Positions 17,570 to 25,337 of a stretch of 64,000 bases of DNA are shown piece by piece. The position numbers and the translations under genes are program-made. The stretch is taken from positions 1,736,001 through 1,800,000 of the forward strand of contig NZ_JBIOQR010000001.1 of assembly GCF_051713825.1 (NCBI RefSeq). Direction: 5' to 3'. Within the stretch, counting starts at the first letter, position 1; every line of letters begins with the position of its first letter. Source of the stretch: Enterococcus_K sp051713825. GTDB lineage: Bacteria; Bacillota; Bacilli; Lactobacillales; Enterococcaceae. Under the pieces are notes generated by a model, which worked only from the letters and a program-made list of their open reading frames with translations, was not told where the DNA came from and did not search any database.

Positions 17570-19279
17570 TTAGTCTTTTTCTCGTAACGACTCGACCACG
17601 GCTTCTTCCGGTGTTACAAAAACTGTTTTTTGATTTTCATAAATCACGTAACCTGGTTTAGCCCCGTTCGGTTTGCGGATATGTTTGACTTGAACAACAT
17701 CTACAGGAACCTGCGCGGAATGTCGATATTTTGAATAAAAGGCAGCTAACTCAGCGGCAGCCATAATTGTGTCTTCAGAAGGATTCTCACTTTTAATAAT
17801 CACATGTGACCCTGGAATATCTTTGGCGTGAAGCCAATAATCCGTTTTTCTAGCAGTTTTTAAGGTTAGTTGGTCGTTTTGTAGGTTATTTTTGCCAACC
17901 AATAGTTGTGTGCCATCCGCAGATACAAAATGTTCTGGTCGTGATTTTTTTTCTTTCTTCTGTTTTTTACTAGCCCGTTTACGAATATAACCTTGTTCGG
18001 TTAACTCTTCTTTAATTACCGTTAAGTCCATGGGGCCCGCAATCTCTAGTTGTGCAAGAACAGACTCCAAATAGGCAATCTCATCTTTTGTTTCTTTGAT
18101 TTGTTTCCCAATCAACTTCACTGCATTTTTCAGTTTTTGATATTTTTGAAAATATTTTTGTGCATTTTGATTGGGGGAGAGCGCTGGGTTCAGTTTGATG
18201 GTAATCAACTGGTTCTCTTCATAATAATTTTCTAATTCAACCTGAGAAGCTCCTCTAGGAACCTGTACCATAAACGTCGTCAATAACTCCCCATCTCGGC
18301 GATACTCTTCTGCATTTTCAGAATCTGTTAATGTTTTTTCACGCTTTTTCAGTTTGGATTGATTTCTTTTTAGCTCATTTTCCATTTTCCTCAATAATTC
18401 GCCACCCTGTTGTTTCACACGGTCTTTTTCAGCTTTATCGCCATAATAAGCATCTAATAGTTGGCTGAGTGAGTCAAAATGCGCAACTGTAGCACCTTCT
18501 TTTTGGCTCAAGCTTTGGTACTCAAAGGGGGTAAAAAATTCTTTTTGTCCAACTGTTGTTAGTGTTGGAGTAACTTGGTTTATTGACGCCATAAACTCTG
18601 CCCAGACAGCCATTTTTTCATTGGGGCGCATCTTCAAACGATAAGAAAGCTCATCCGCCGTATCTCGACCAAACCCTTGAAACTGTTGTTGCAAATACGT
18701 TCCAGAAAGCTCATCTGTTTGCGAGAGTAGGTGAAAGACGGTTTCTTTTGTCGCTTTGAACGGATTTTTTTGCGTTTGTAGTGGGGGAGCGATATACTCG
18801 GCCCCTGGAAGCAATGACCGATAGGTGTTCTGCGAACTTCCGATATGTTTAATCGTATCAAGTATTTTTCCTGTTTCATTATTTAATAAAACAATGGTAC
18901 TGTGACGCCCCATTAGCTCAACGATTAAGACAATATTCTGTAAATCACCTAACTCATTTCGTTTGCTAAATGAGAAATGAATCACTCGATCGTTGTCTAT
19001 TTGATGAATTGACTCAAGAATCGCGCCTTCCAAATACTTTCTCAACATCATCACAAAATTGGGCGGTGTTTCTGGATTTCCATAGGCAATCTCCGTTAAT
19101 TGAACCCGCGAATAGCTTGGGTGGGCAGATAATAAAAGCCGATGATTTTTTCCTCGTGCACGAATGACTAAAACAACCTCATTTTCGTAAGGTTGGTGAA
19201 TTTTAGAAATACGACCTGATACTAATTCCATTTGCAACTCTTGGACTATTGCATGTGTAAACACACCATCAAAGGACAT
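17570..19279 (-). CDS. rqcH: RqcH (NFACT family; also annotated FbpA/fibronectin-binding protein)
   Basis: Ribosome-associated quality control factor that binds obstructed 50S subunits with peptidyl-tRNA and directs alanine tailing of stalled chains. 569 residues: NFACT-N domain (MSFDGVFTHAIVQEL and on, about 1-220), helix-hairpin-helix region, a long coiled coil (about 290-430, rich in K/E/Q) and the NFACT-R domain (YWLHAKDIPGSHVII, about 480-495). Homologues in enterococci and streptococci were first described as fibronectin-binding surface proteins without signal peptides. ATG at 19279 on the minus strand; a promoter lies just upstream. Confidence 0.92.
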   Translation of the reverse strand: MSFDGVFTHAIVQELQMELVSGRISKIHQPYENEVVLVIRARGKNHRLLLSAHPSYSRVQLTEIAYGNPETPPNFVMMLRKYLEGAILESIHQIDNDRVIHFSFSKRNELGDLQNIVLIVELMGRHSTIVLLNNETGKILDTIKHIGSSQNTYRSLLPGAEYIAPPLQTQKNPFKATKETVFHLLSQTDELSGTYLQQQFQGFGRDTADELSYRLKMRPNEKMAVWAEFMASINQVTPTLTTVGQKEFFTPFEYQSLSQKEGATVAHFDSLSQLLDAYYGDKAEKDRVKQQGGELLRKMENELKRNQSKLKKREKTLTDSENAEEYRRDGELLTTFMVQVPRGASQVELENYYEENQLITIKLNPALSPNQNAQKYFQKYQKLKNAVKLIGKQIKETKDEIAYLESVLAQLEIAGPMDLTVIKEELTEQGYIRKRASKKQKKEKKSRPEHFVSADGTQLLVGKNNLQNDQLTLKTARKTDYWLHAKDIPGSHVIIKSENPSEDTIMAAAELAAFYSKYRHSAQVPVDVVQVKHIRKPNGAKPGYVIYENQKTVFVTPEEAVVESLREKD

Positions 19280-19312
19280 AAATATCCCTCATTTCTTTTT
19301 TAGAATACTTCC

Positions 19313-19341
19313 ATTATAACGAAAAAAAGGAATAACTCCAA
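19313..19341 (-). promoter_or_regulatory. Promoter of rqcH
   Basis: Read on the minus strand: TTGGAG (19341-19336), 17-bp spacer, TATAAT (19318-19313). Confidence 0.65.
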
Positions 19342-19397
19342 TAAACAAGGAGAAATATTGGCTCTTACAGACGATTTCTCCAGAACTTTTTTGAAAT

Positions 19398-19629
19398 TTC
19401 GTTACTATTCACGGCTGAATTAAGGAAACGACACGCGTCTATTAGATTTTCCCTTAACAAAAATGAAGAATCGCATCCAAAATTCCTTCCACCAAAAAGT
19501 TATGGATGCCATCTTCTTTTTTATTCGTAAATTCTACGATGAGAAACAAAGAATGATACTGTGCGCTATTTTTGCTCAGTAGGTTATAATACCTATAAAA
19601 CTATTCAAATGACTGTGAATAGTAACGAA
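19398..19629. repeat. Inverted-repeat-bounded intergenic segment
   Basis: TTCGTTACTATTCAC at 19398-19412 and its exact reverse complement at 19615-19629 bound about 230 bp without a gene. Inside is a hairpin with GCATCC / GGATGC arms and a TTTTTT tail (about 19465-19522), terminator-like. The rest of the 19280-19721 gap holds the rqcH promoter and a TATAAT at 19688 in front of the next gene. Confidence 0.5.
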
Positions 19630-19721
19630 TTTTACGCTATTGGGAATTTATTTTTTTGAAAAGATAGTTATTTTTATCTGAAAAAGGTATAATAGACAGA
19701 GAAAAATTAGGAGGCTGTTGC

Positions 19722-20351
19722 ATGGAAAAATGGTTTAATAAACTAAAAAACAAGTTGGTAGACGGTTGGTACGATTTTGTTGACCTAGCTAGTGCCAATC
19801 AAAAACGTAGTTTAATCTATGCAGGCTCTATTTTGGTATTTGTCACACTTGCTACGATTGTTATGATTCTTCTTCAACCAGGAATTCGCAAACAAGAGAT
19901 TGAAAGTTTGGTGTATCCTGATATTCAATCTAGCAAAGTGAAATTATTTGAAGATAAGGATCCTGATAAAGTTATTAAAGAAAGTAAAGCAATTTCTGTC
20001 ATGTATAGTAAGCCTGATGGATTGACTTATGACAAAGTATTAAAAGTTTTAAATGATTCTAAAGCCATTCAAGACTTAAATCGCACAGTCTATTTTTATC
20101 CGATTGTCTATAAATCTCATCAATTAGAAGAAACGTATTCAATTGATAGCAATCAAGTCACCTTTGTTTTTTACGAAAACGGGGTGGAGAAAAACCGATT
20201 TGCTGTTGAAAACTTAAAAGACTTTTCTAATGAATTTATTCCAAAGCTCAATCGTTTGCCAATGTGGAACATCACTGATAATCAACCAACGACTGATTCA
20301 TCTGCCACAAATTCATCGACATCTAACTCAATCACTGATTCTTCTAAATGA
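19722..20351 (+). CDS. Single-pass membrane protein of unknown function
   Basis: 209 residues; no family recognised. Residues 1-30 are charged and cytoplasmic-looking, one transmembrane segment follows (about 32-50, SILVFVTLATIVMILL), and the rest is an extracytoplasmic domain of about 130 residues with a Ser/Thr-rich tail (SSATNSSTSNSITDSSK). The lack of a cleavable signal and the N-in topology suggest a surface-exposed anchored protein. SD AGGAGG precedes the ATG, and TATAAT at 19688-19693 may be its -10 box. It stands alone, followed by a repeat element. Confidence 0.75.
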   Translation: MEKWFNKLKNKLVDGWYDFVDLASANQKRSLIYAGSILVFVTLATIVMILLQPGIRKQEIESLVYPDIQSSKVKLFEDKDPDKVIKESKAISVMYSKPDGLTYDKVLKVLNDSKAIQDLNRTVYFYPIVYKSHQLEETYSIDSNQVTFVFYENGVEKNRFAVENLKDFSNEFIPKLNRLPMWNITDNQPTTDSSATNSSTSNSITDSSK

Positions 20352-20440
20352 TTAAAAACGTTGTGAAGTTTCAAATCTAATGAAAAAATATATCACGCAA
20401 GCCCTTCATCTTTTTGAAGATAGAGGAGACCGCGTTTAAA

Positions 20441-20790
20441 AGAGGCTGGGATAAGAAGTGTTTAGCTCCGAGAACCGGGTAGGTACTGTGCAACATCAAC
20501 TCATGCTTCGTTGTGTTTTACAGCACCGATTAGGTACTGTGCAACATCAACTCATGCTTCGTTGTGTTTTACAGCAATAAGAACCTTCAACTCTAGCATA
20601 TCTCATGCGTAGAAGTTGTTGAGAGCGGAACAACGTCCTTCAATTCTTAAGGTGTTTCACCTTTAGAGATTGATGAGATCGAAGTGGTTTTACGGAGTGA
20701 AGACCTTCAACTCTAGCATGTCCCATGCGTAGAAGTTGTTGAGAGCGGAACAACGTGCAGATGGAGTTGCTTCTGTACCCACCGTTTATT
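20441..20790 (+). repeat. Composite non-coding repeat, copy A
   Basis: About 350 bp built of two tandem 51-bp units (starting about 20480 and 20531, each with GGTACTGTGCAACATCAACT) and two units containing AGAAGTTGTTGAGAGCGGAA separated by a spacer. The same sequence in reverse orientation is found at 44418-44812. No plausible reading frame is conserved. Confidence 0.85.
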
Positions 20791-20828
20791 AACCGGAGAG
20801 TTTCTCTAATTCTCTCCGGTTTCCTGTT
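20791..20828 (+). terminator. Hairpin at the end of repeat copy A
   Basis: AACCGGAGAG (20791-20800) / CTCTCCGGTT (20812-20821) followed by a T-rich tail. It would stop read-through into the Trp leader. Confidence 0.6.
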
Positions 20829-20876
20829 TAATGGCTAGCTCTCTAAAAAAATTCTCATCTTTTTTTCATTTTTATA

Positions 20877-20905
20877 TTGACGAATGGAAATCCATCATGT
20901 AAACT
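20877..20905 (+). promoter_or_regulatory. Promoter of the Trp leader / trpXYZ
   Basis: TTGACG (20877-20882), 17-bp spacer, TAAACT (20900-20905), about 34 bp before the leader start codon. Confidence 0.75.
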
Positions 20906-20938
20906 AATCTCAATTATAAGAAAAAGGGAGTGGCCATC

Positions 20939-20998
20939 ATGAATCTATCTATCAAATTTGTACAAGTGAATAACGTATGGCAAAGCTGGCGTAGGTAG
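20939..20998 (+). CDS. Trp-codon leader peptide
   Basis: A 19-codon ORF, MNLSIKFVQVNNVWQSWRR, with Trp codons at positions 14 and 17 just before the stop. AGGGAG lies 8 nt upstream. Trp is rare in proteins, so two in four codons right before alternative hairpins and a Trp transporter operon point to a ribosome-stalling leader. Its last bases (GGTAGTTGT, 20994-21002, including the stop codon) are complementary to the 5' arm of the distal terminator. Confidence 0.85.
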   Translation: MNLSIKFVQVNNVWQSWRR

Positions 20999-21017
20999 TT
21001 GTATTGATGAAGTCATT

Positions 21018-21155
21018 CATGGATACAGCTTTTAGAGTATGTTCTAAAAATTGTATCTATGCTAAGGAAATGCTTATTCGACCGCATAGATAAATTATCT
21101 ATGTGGTCTTTTGTTTTGCGACAACTACCACAACTTGAGGTAGTTGTCTTTTTTT
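21018..21155 (+). promoter_or_regulatory. Trp attenuator: alternative stems and two terminators
   Basis: Segment 1 ATGGATACA (21019-21027) can pair with segment 2 TGTATCTAT (21052-21060). Segment 2 TATCTATG (21054-21061) and segment 4 TATCTATG (21096-21103) both can pair with segment 3 CATAGATA (21085-21092). The 3:4 hairpin (21080-21108) is followed by TTTTGTTTT. A second hairpin GACAACTACC (21120-21129) / GGTAGTTGTC (21139-21148) with seven T follows; its 5' arm can alternatively pair with the leader stop region at 20994-21002. Confidence 0.75.
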
Positions 21156-21203
21156 ATCAAAAAATATCAACCATAAAAATAACAAACATTTGGAGGAATT
21201 ATA

Positions 21204-22202
21204 ATGAAAAACAAACGATTGATTTTTGCAGTTAGCGCGGTAGTTTTAGTCTTGGTAGGTTCTTTCTTTTTACAAAATAAACAAACAGAAACAGCCAAAG
21301 TAGACAAAAAAATTGTTGGAGTTTTACAATTTGTCAGTCACCCAGCACTAGATGAGATTTATAAAGGCATTCAGCAAGGATTGGAAGATGAAGGGTATAC
21401 CAAAGACCGCATCGAAATCGTCTTTCAAAATGGGCAAGCAGACCAAAGTAAATTAACAACTATGAGTCAACAATTGGTACAAAAAAAGGCGGATGTTTTG
21501 ATTGGAATTGCAACACCTGCAGCTCAGTCATTAGCAACAACAACTTCTGAGGTACCAATCGTTTTAGGTGCCGTTACTGATCCTGTAGGCGCTGGTTTAG
21601 TAGCAGATAATGAAGCTCCTGGTGCAAATATTACTGGTGTCTCAGATAAATCACCTGTAGAAGCGCAAATGGTTTTAGCAAAAGAATTACTGCCACAAGC
21701 TAAAACAATGGGTATCCTTTATTCTTCAACAGAAGATAATTCAAAATACCAAGTGGCAGAAGCAGAAGAAGCAGCTAAAAAACAAGGTTTCCAAACAAAA
21801 AAAATGGCGGTTCCTTCTACTAACGAGGTCGCTCAAACAGTTCAAGTAATGAGTCAAGACGTTGATTTCATTTACATTCCTACTGACAACACAATTGCTA
21901 ATGCCATGCAAACAGTTGCCAATGAAGCCAACAAATCAAAAACACCAATTATTCCTTCTGTAGATACCATGGTTGCACAGGGAGGATTAGCGACTGTTGG
22001 GATTAATCAATTTGATTTAGGGGTTCAAACAGGGAAGATGGCAGCAGATATTTTAGCTGGAAAATCAGATCCAGCAACGACACCTGTGTATACATTTACT
22101 GAAGGGGACACGATAATCAACACCTCTCAGGCGGAAAAACTAGGTATTGAGATTCCAGAAAGCTTAAAAGGTTCAGCAAAACTAGTCACTACAGAAGAGT
22201 AA
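21204..22202 (+). CDS. trpX: TrpX-type ABC transporter substrate-binding protein
   Basis: Extracellular binding protein of the tryptophan ABC importer (ABC_sub_bind family). 332 residues. N-terminal hydrophobic segment (about 5-24, LIFAVSAVVLVLVGSFFLQ) followed by the binding domain (KIVGVLQFVSHPALDEI, GIATPAAQSLA, GAVTDPVGAGLV, TGVSDKSPVEAQM). The hydrophobic segment has no lipobox cysteine, so the protein looks anchored by an uncleaved segment or cleaved and released rather than a lipoprotein. SD TTGGAGG precedes ATG. The Trp leader upstream supports tryptophan as the substrate. Confidence 0.88.
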   Translation: MKNKRLIFAVSAVVLVLVGSFFLQNKQTETAKVDKKIVGVLQFVSHPALDEIYKGIQQGLEDEGYTKDRIEIVFQNGQADQSKLTTMSQQLVQKKADVLIGIATPAAQSLATTTSEVPIVLGAVTDPVGAGLVADNEAPGANITGVSDKSPVEAQMVLAKELLPQAKTMGILYSSTEDNSKYQVAEAEEAAKKQGFQTKKMAVPSTNEVAQTVQVMSQDVDFIYIPTDNTIANAMQTVANEANKSKTPIIPSVDTMVAQGGLATVGINQFDLGVQTGKMAADILAGKSDPATTPVYTFTEGDTIINTSQAEKLGIEIPESLKGSAKLVTTEE

Positions 22203-22217
22203 AACAAGGAAAATAGA

Positions 22218-22263
22218 AGCGAGTATAAAAATAAACAGGCGGTTTGACTTATACTCGCTTTTC
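22218..22263 (+). terminator. Hairpin between trpX and trpY
   Basis: GCGAGTATAA (22219-22228) / TTATACTCGC (22249-22258) followed by TTTTCT. It may reduce transcription of the permease and ATPase relative to the binding protein, a common arrangement in ABC importers. Confidence 0.7.
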
Positions 22264-22301
22264 TAAAATAGAAAATAGACAACGAACTTGGAGGAAGAAA
22301 T

Positions 22302-23180
22302 ATGATCGTCTCAGCAATTGGTCAAGGAATGATATGGGCAATACTTGGTTTAGGTATCTATATGACTTATCGGATACTCAACTTTCCTGATATGACTACG
22401 GAAGGTTCATTTCCACTAGGAGGAGCTGTTTGTGTCACAGCAATTACATACGGTATCCATCCATTACTGGCAACTTTATTAGGCGTTTTGGCAGGCATGC
22501 TTGCTGGAATGGTGACTGGACTGCTCTTTACAAAAGGCAAGATCCCCGTTATTTTAGCAGGAATTTTAGTTATGTCTGGTTTAAACTCTGTTATTCTTTT
22601 TGTTATGAAAACACCCAATCTATCATTAATGAATAAACCAAAAATTCAGGATTTCTTCACCAACTTACCACTCCCTGATTATTTTGATATCGTGATTGTT
22701 GGCATTATTGCACTATTTATTATCATTTCCTTACTCTTATTTTTCTTTAATACAGATTTAGGACAATCATATATTGCAACAGGAGATAATGAAACCATGG
22801 CTCGTTCATTGGGCGTACCAACAGACCGCATGAAAATTCTCGGTTTAACTCTTTCAAACGGTATCATCGCATTGTCTGGTGCTCTGATTGCTCAAAATGA
22901 CGGATATGCGGATGTAAGTAAGGGGACAGGGGTCATCGTGATTGGTCTTGCCTCTATTATTATTGGTGAAGTTCTTTTCGGGGAACTGACCTTTGTAGAA
23001 CGCCTGATTGCTATTGTTATTGGTAGCATTATCTATCAATTACTAATTTTACTAGTGATAAAAGCCGGATTTGACACCACGTATCTGAAAATATTCTCTG
23101 CAGGAATTTTAGCTATTTGCTTAATGATTCCTCAATTAAAACGGACGTTGAACTTAACAGTCGGCACAGAAAAGGAGTAA
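22302..23180 (+). CDS. trpY: TrpY-type ABC transporter permease
   Basis: Membrane subunit of the TrpXYZ importer, 292 residues, hydrophobic throughout with about eight or nine predicted segments. GLGIYMTYRILNFPDMTTEGSF near the N-terminus and ATGDNETMARSLGVPTDRMK (about 157) are typical of the BMP/ABC_sub_bind-linked permeases related to branched-chain permeases. Preceded by GGAGG and followed after 6 bp by trpZ. Confidence 0.88.
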   Translation: MIVSAIGQGMIWAILGLGIYMTYRILNFPDMTTEGSFPLGGAVCVTAITYGIHPLLATLLGVLAGMLAGMVTGLLFTKGKIPVILAGILVMSGLNSVILFVMKTPNLSLMNKPKIQDFFTNLPLPDYFDIVIVGIIALFIIISLLLFFFNTDLGQSYIATGDNETMARSLGVPTDRMKILGLTLSNGIIALSGALIAQNDGYADVSKGTGVIVIGLASIIIGEVLFGELTFVERLIAIVIGSIIYQLLILLVIKAGFDTTYLKIFSAGILAICLMIPQLKRTLNLTVGTEKE

Positions 23181-23186
23181 ACGGAT

Positions 23187-23966
23187 ATGGCGATTATTGA
23201 AATAAAACAGGTTTCTAAAGAAATCGATAACGGGATGCAAGAAAAAAAAGTTCTACTTGATGCTGTTGATTTAACCATCAATGCAGGAGAATTCGTAACG
23301 GTTTTAGGTGGCAATGGTGCTGGGAAAAGTACGTTATTTAACACGATTGCAGGAACAACCTCGGTGAGCAGTGGAACCATTACAATGGGTGAACGCTTAG
23401 TGAATAATTATTCGGAAGAAAAAAGAGCAGAATTTCTTTCACGGGTCTTTCAAGATCCTAAAATGGGCACCGCACCTCGAATGACAGTTGCCGAAAATTT
23501 ACTTCTCGCACAAAAAAGAGGCGAGCGACGTTTTTTAAAACATAGACAGCTAAAACAACAACGTGACTTTTTCTATGAGCTATGTAAAGAGGTCGGAAAC
23601 GGCTTAGAACAACACTTAGATACACCAACAGGGCATTTATCAGGTGGGCAAAGGCAAGCCTTAAGTTTGTTAATGGCGACGATTAAACGTCCGGAGCTGT
23701 TACTTTTGGATGAACATACAGCTGCTCTTGATCCAAAAACCTCAAAACAATTAATGGCGTTAACCGATCGACGTATTAAAGAAGAAAATTTGACTTGTTT
23801 AATGATTACTCACCGAATGGAAGACGCTTTGCATTATGGCAATCGTCTCATTGTTTTACAGAAAGGAAAAATTATCAAAGACCTTTCTGCCAAAGAAAAA
23901 GAGAAACTGAACCTTTCTGATTTACTTCTATTTTTTGAAGAACAAGAGGAAGTGATTGTGGGATAA
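23187..23966 (+). CDS. trpZ: TrpZ-type ABC transporter ATP-binding protein
   Basis: Energises the TrpXYZ importer. 259 residues. Walker A GGNGAGKST (about 39-47), signature LSGGQRQALSLLMA (about 150), Walker B LLLLDEHTAALDP and the switch His in MITHRME. Its closest context is the preceding permease, from which it is separated by 6 bp. The TrpX/Y/Z naming rests on the operon type and on the Trp-codon leader, not on a transport assay. Confidence 0.9.
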   Translation: MAIIEIKQVSKEIDNGMQEKKVLLDAVDLTINAGEFVTVLGGNGAGKSTLFNTIAGTTSVSSGTITMGERLVNNYSEEKRAEFLSRVFQDPKMGTAPRMTVAENLLLAQKRGERRFLKHRQLKQQRDFFYELCKEVGNGLEQHLDTPTGHLSGGQRQALSLLMATIKRPELLLLDEHTAALDPKTSKQLMALTDRRIKEENLTCLMITHRMEDALHYGNRLIVLQKGKIIKDLSAKEKEKLNLSDLLLFFEEQEEVIVG

Positions 23967-23982
23967 GGCTTTATCCATCAAT

Positions 23983-24025
23983 AAATTGCTTGGGAAATTC
24001 ACATTTTATCAAGCAATTTTTCTTT
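23983..24025 (+). terminator. Terminator after trpZ
   Basis: AAATTGCTTG / CAAGCAATTT followed by TTTCTTT. It isolates the Trp transporter unit from the aro promoter 50 bp further on. Confidence 0.8.
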
Positions 24026-24075
24026 AAAGATAACAACTGCTACGAAAAGAAAATGAAAAAATAATTAAAAAAGTG

Positions 24076-24104
24076 TTGACACCTTTCTTCGTTCAGCCTA
24101 TACT
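24076..24104 (+). promoter_or_regulatory. Promoter of the aro operon
   Basis: Near-consensus TTGACA (24076-24081), 17-bp spacer, TATACT (24099-24104). Confidence 0.88.
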
Positions 24105-24140
24105 TAACTCAATCTTAAAAAACAGTTTGGAGCGATTGTC

Positions 24141-24197
24141 ATGATACAATTACAAAAACCACAACTGAATAATTATTACTTTAGCTATTTTAGATAG
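24141..24197 (+). CDS. Tyr/Phe-codon leader peptide
   Basis: An 18-codon ORF, MIQLQKPQLNNYYFSYFR, with Tyr or Phe at five of six consecutive positions (YYFSYF) immediately before the stop. GGAG is 9 nt upstream. It sits between a strong promoter and two terminator hairpins, ahead of the operon whose end products are Tyr and Phe. No Trp codon occurs, and no trp biosynthetic gene is in the operon. Confidence 0.87.
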   Translation: MIQLQKPQLNNYYFSYFR

Positions 24198-24212
24198 GGT
24201 TGTATTCATGAA

Positions 24213-24381
24213 TTCATGGATGCAAACCTGAACGTTTGTATCTATGATGGCTAGGGGAATTTAAGATGCGAAGTTGTCTTTTCTGCCACATAGATGAAAA
24301 TCTATAGTGGCTTTTTATTTTCTACACTTGTAAGAAGGTGTCCACTGTAGATTTTTCTGAAAATTTACAGTGGACATCTTT
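24213..24381 (+). promoter_or_regulatory. Tyr/Phe attenuator: alternative stems and two terminators
   Basis: Segment 1 ATGGATGCAAAC (24216-24227) pairs with GTTTGTATCTATG (24234-24246). Segment 2 ATCTATGATGGC (about 24240-24251) can instead pair with segment 3 GCCACATAGAT (24285-24295), and segment 3 can pair with segment 4 ATCTATAGTGGC (24300-24311), which is followed by TTTTTATTTT. A second hairpin, GTGTCCACTGTA / TACAGTGGACAT, with a T run ends about 24381. The order of parts is the same as in the Trp leader. Confidence 0.75.
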
Positions 24382-24404
24382 TTTAATTGATTGGAGGAGA
24401 AAAA

Positions 24405-25274
24405 ATGGAGAATGGAATTACTGGACACACGAGACTTGTAGGGCTTTTCGCAACACCGATTCGCCACAGCGTTTCCCCTATGATTCAGAACACAGCGTTT
24501 CAAGAATTAGGAATTGATGCAGTCTATTTAGCCTTTGATTTGGGTGTTGATAGATTACCTCAAGCAATCGAATCAATTAAAAACCTAGAAATGCTTGGAG
24601 CAAACTTATCTATGCCAAATAAAATGGCAGCCGTGCCGTTAATGGATGAGTTAAGCACCGCAGCAAAATTAGTCGGAGCAATCAACACAATTGTCAATCA
24701 AAACGGGAAATTGATTGGCCATATCACAGATGGTACTGGTTTTATGAGAAGCCTTCAAGATATTGAGATAGATATCATCCATCAAAAGATCACGATTATT
24801 GGAGCTGGTGGAGCAGCGACAGCAATTATTGTTCAAGCCGCACTGGACGGTGTGAAAGAAATTGCGGTGTATAACCGAAAAGATGAATTCTACACAAAAG
24901 TCCAAGAAAAGTTAGCTTATGTTGAAGAAAATACGGATTGTAAAATTTCATTACATGACTTAGCCGATAAAGAAGGTTTAGAAAAAGATGTTGCGCAAAG
25001 TGTTTTATTAGTCAATGCAACAGGTGTGGGAATGCAACCAAATACACAAGCGAGTCCAATTGAAGACTTTTCTATCATACGTGAGGATTTGGCGGTTTAT
25101 GATGTCATTTATAACCCAAGAGAAACACGCTTATTGAAAGAAGCGAAAATACGTGGCGCAAAAACTGCGAATGGGTTAGGTATGTTGTTGTATCAAGGAG
25201 CGGCTGCCTTTGAACTTTGGACAGGACAAGAAATGCCCATTGAAAAAATCAAACCAATAATCGAAAATAATTAA
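24405..25274 (+). CDS. aroE: Shikimate dehydrogenase
   Basis: NADPH-dependent reduction of 3-dehydroshikimate to shikimate. About 289 residues. Substrate-binding RHSVSPMIQNTAF (about 19-31), LSMPNKMAAVPLMD with the catalytic lysine, GAINTIV, the nucleotide loop GAGGAATAI (about 130) and NGLGMLLYQGAAAFELWTG are seen. ATG 24405 follows TTGGAGGAG; the open frame upstream lies in the ribosome binding site. First structural gene after the Tyr/Phe attenuator. Confidence 0.94.
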   Translation: MENGITGHTRLVGLFATPIRHSVSPMIQNTAFQELGIDAVYLAFDLGVDRLPQAIESIKNLEMLGANLSMPNKMAAVPLMDELSTAAKLVGAINTIVNQNGKLIGHITDGTGFMRSLQDIEIDIIHQKITIIGAGGAATAIIVQAALDGVKEIAVYNRKDEFYTKVQEKLAYVEENTDCKISLHDLADKEGLEKDVAQSVLLVNATGVGMQPNTQASPIEDFSIIREDLAVYDVIYNPRETRLLKEAKIRGAKTANGLGMLLYQGAAAFELWTGQEMPIEKIKPIIENN

Positions 25275-25337
25275 AAATGAACCCTGCGTTGCATCTCTAG
25301 AGAATGCAATCAATCACATAGAAAAGAGGAAAAAAAT

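Noticed and set aside
20939..21155. T-box riboswitch upstream of trpX
   Set aside because: No T-box consensus (TGG-N-ACCGCG type) or long specifier stem is seen, and a leader ORF with Trp codons explains the structure better. A TGG followed by ACC-type match was looked for and not found.
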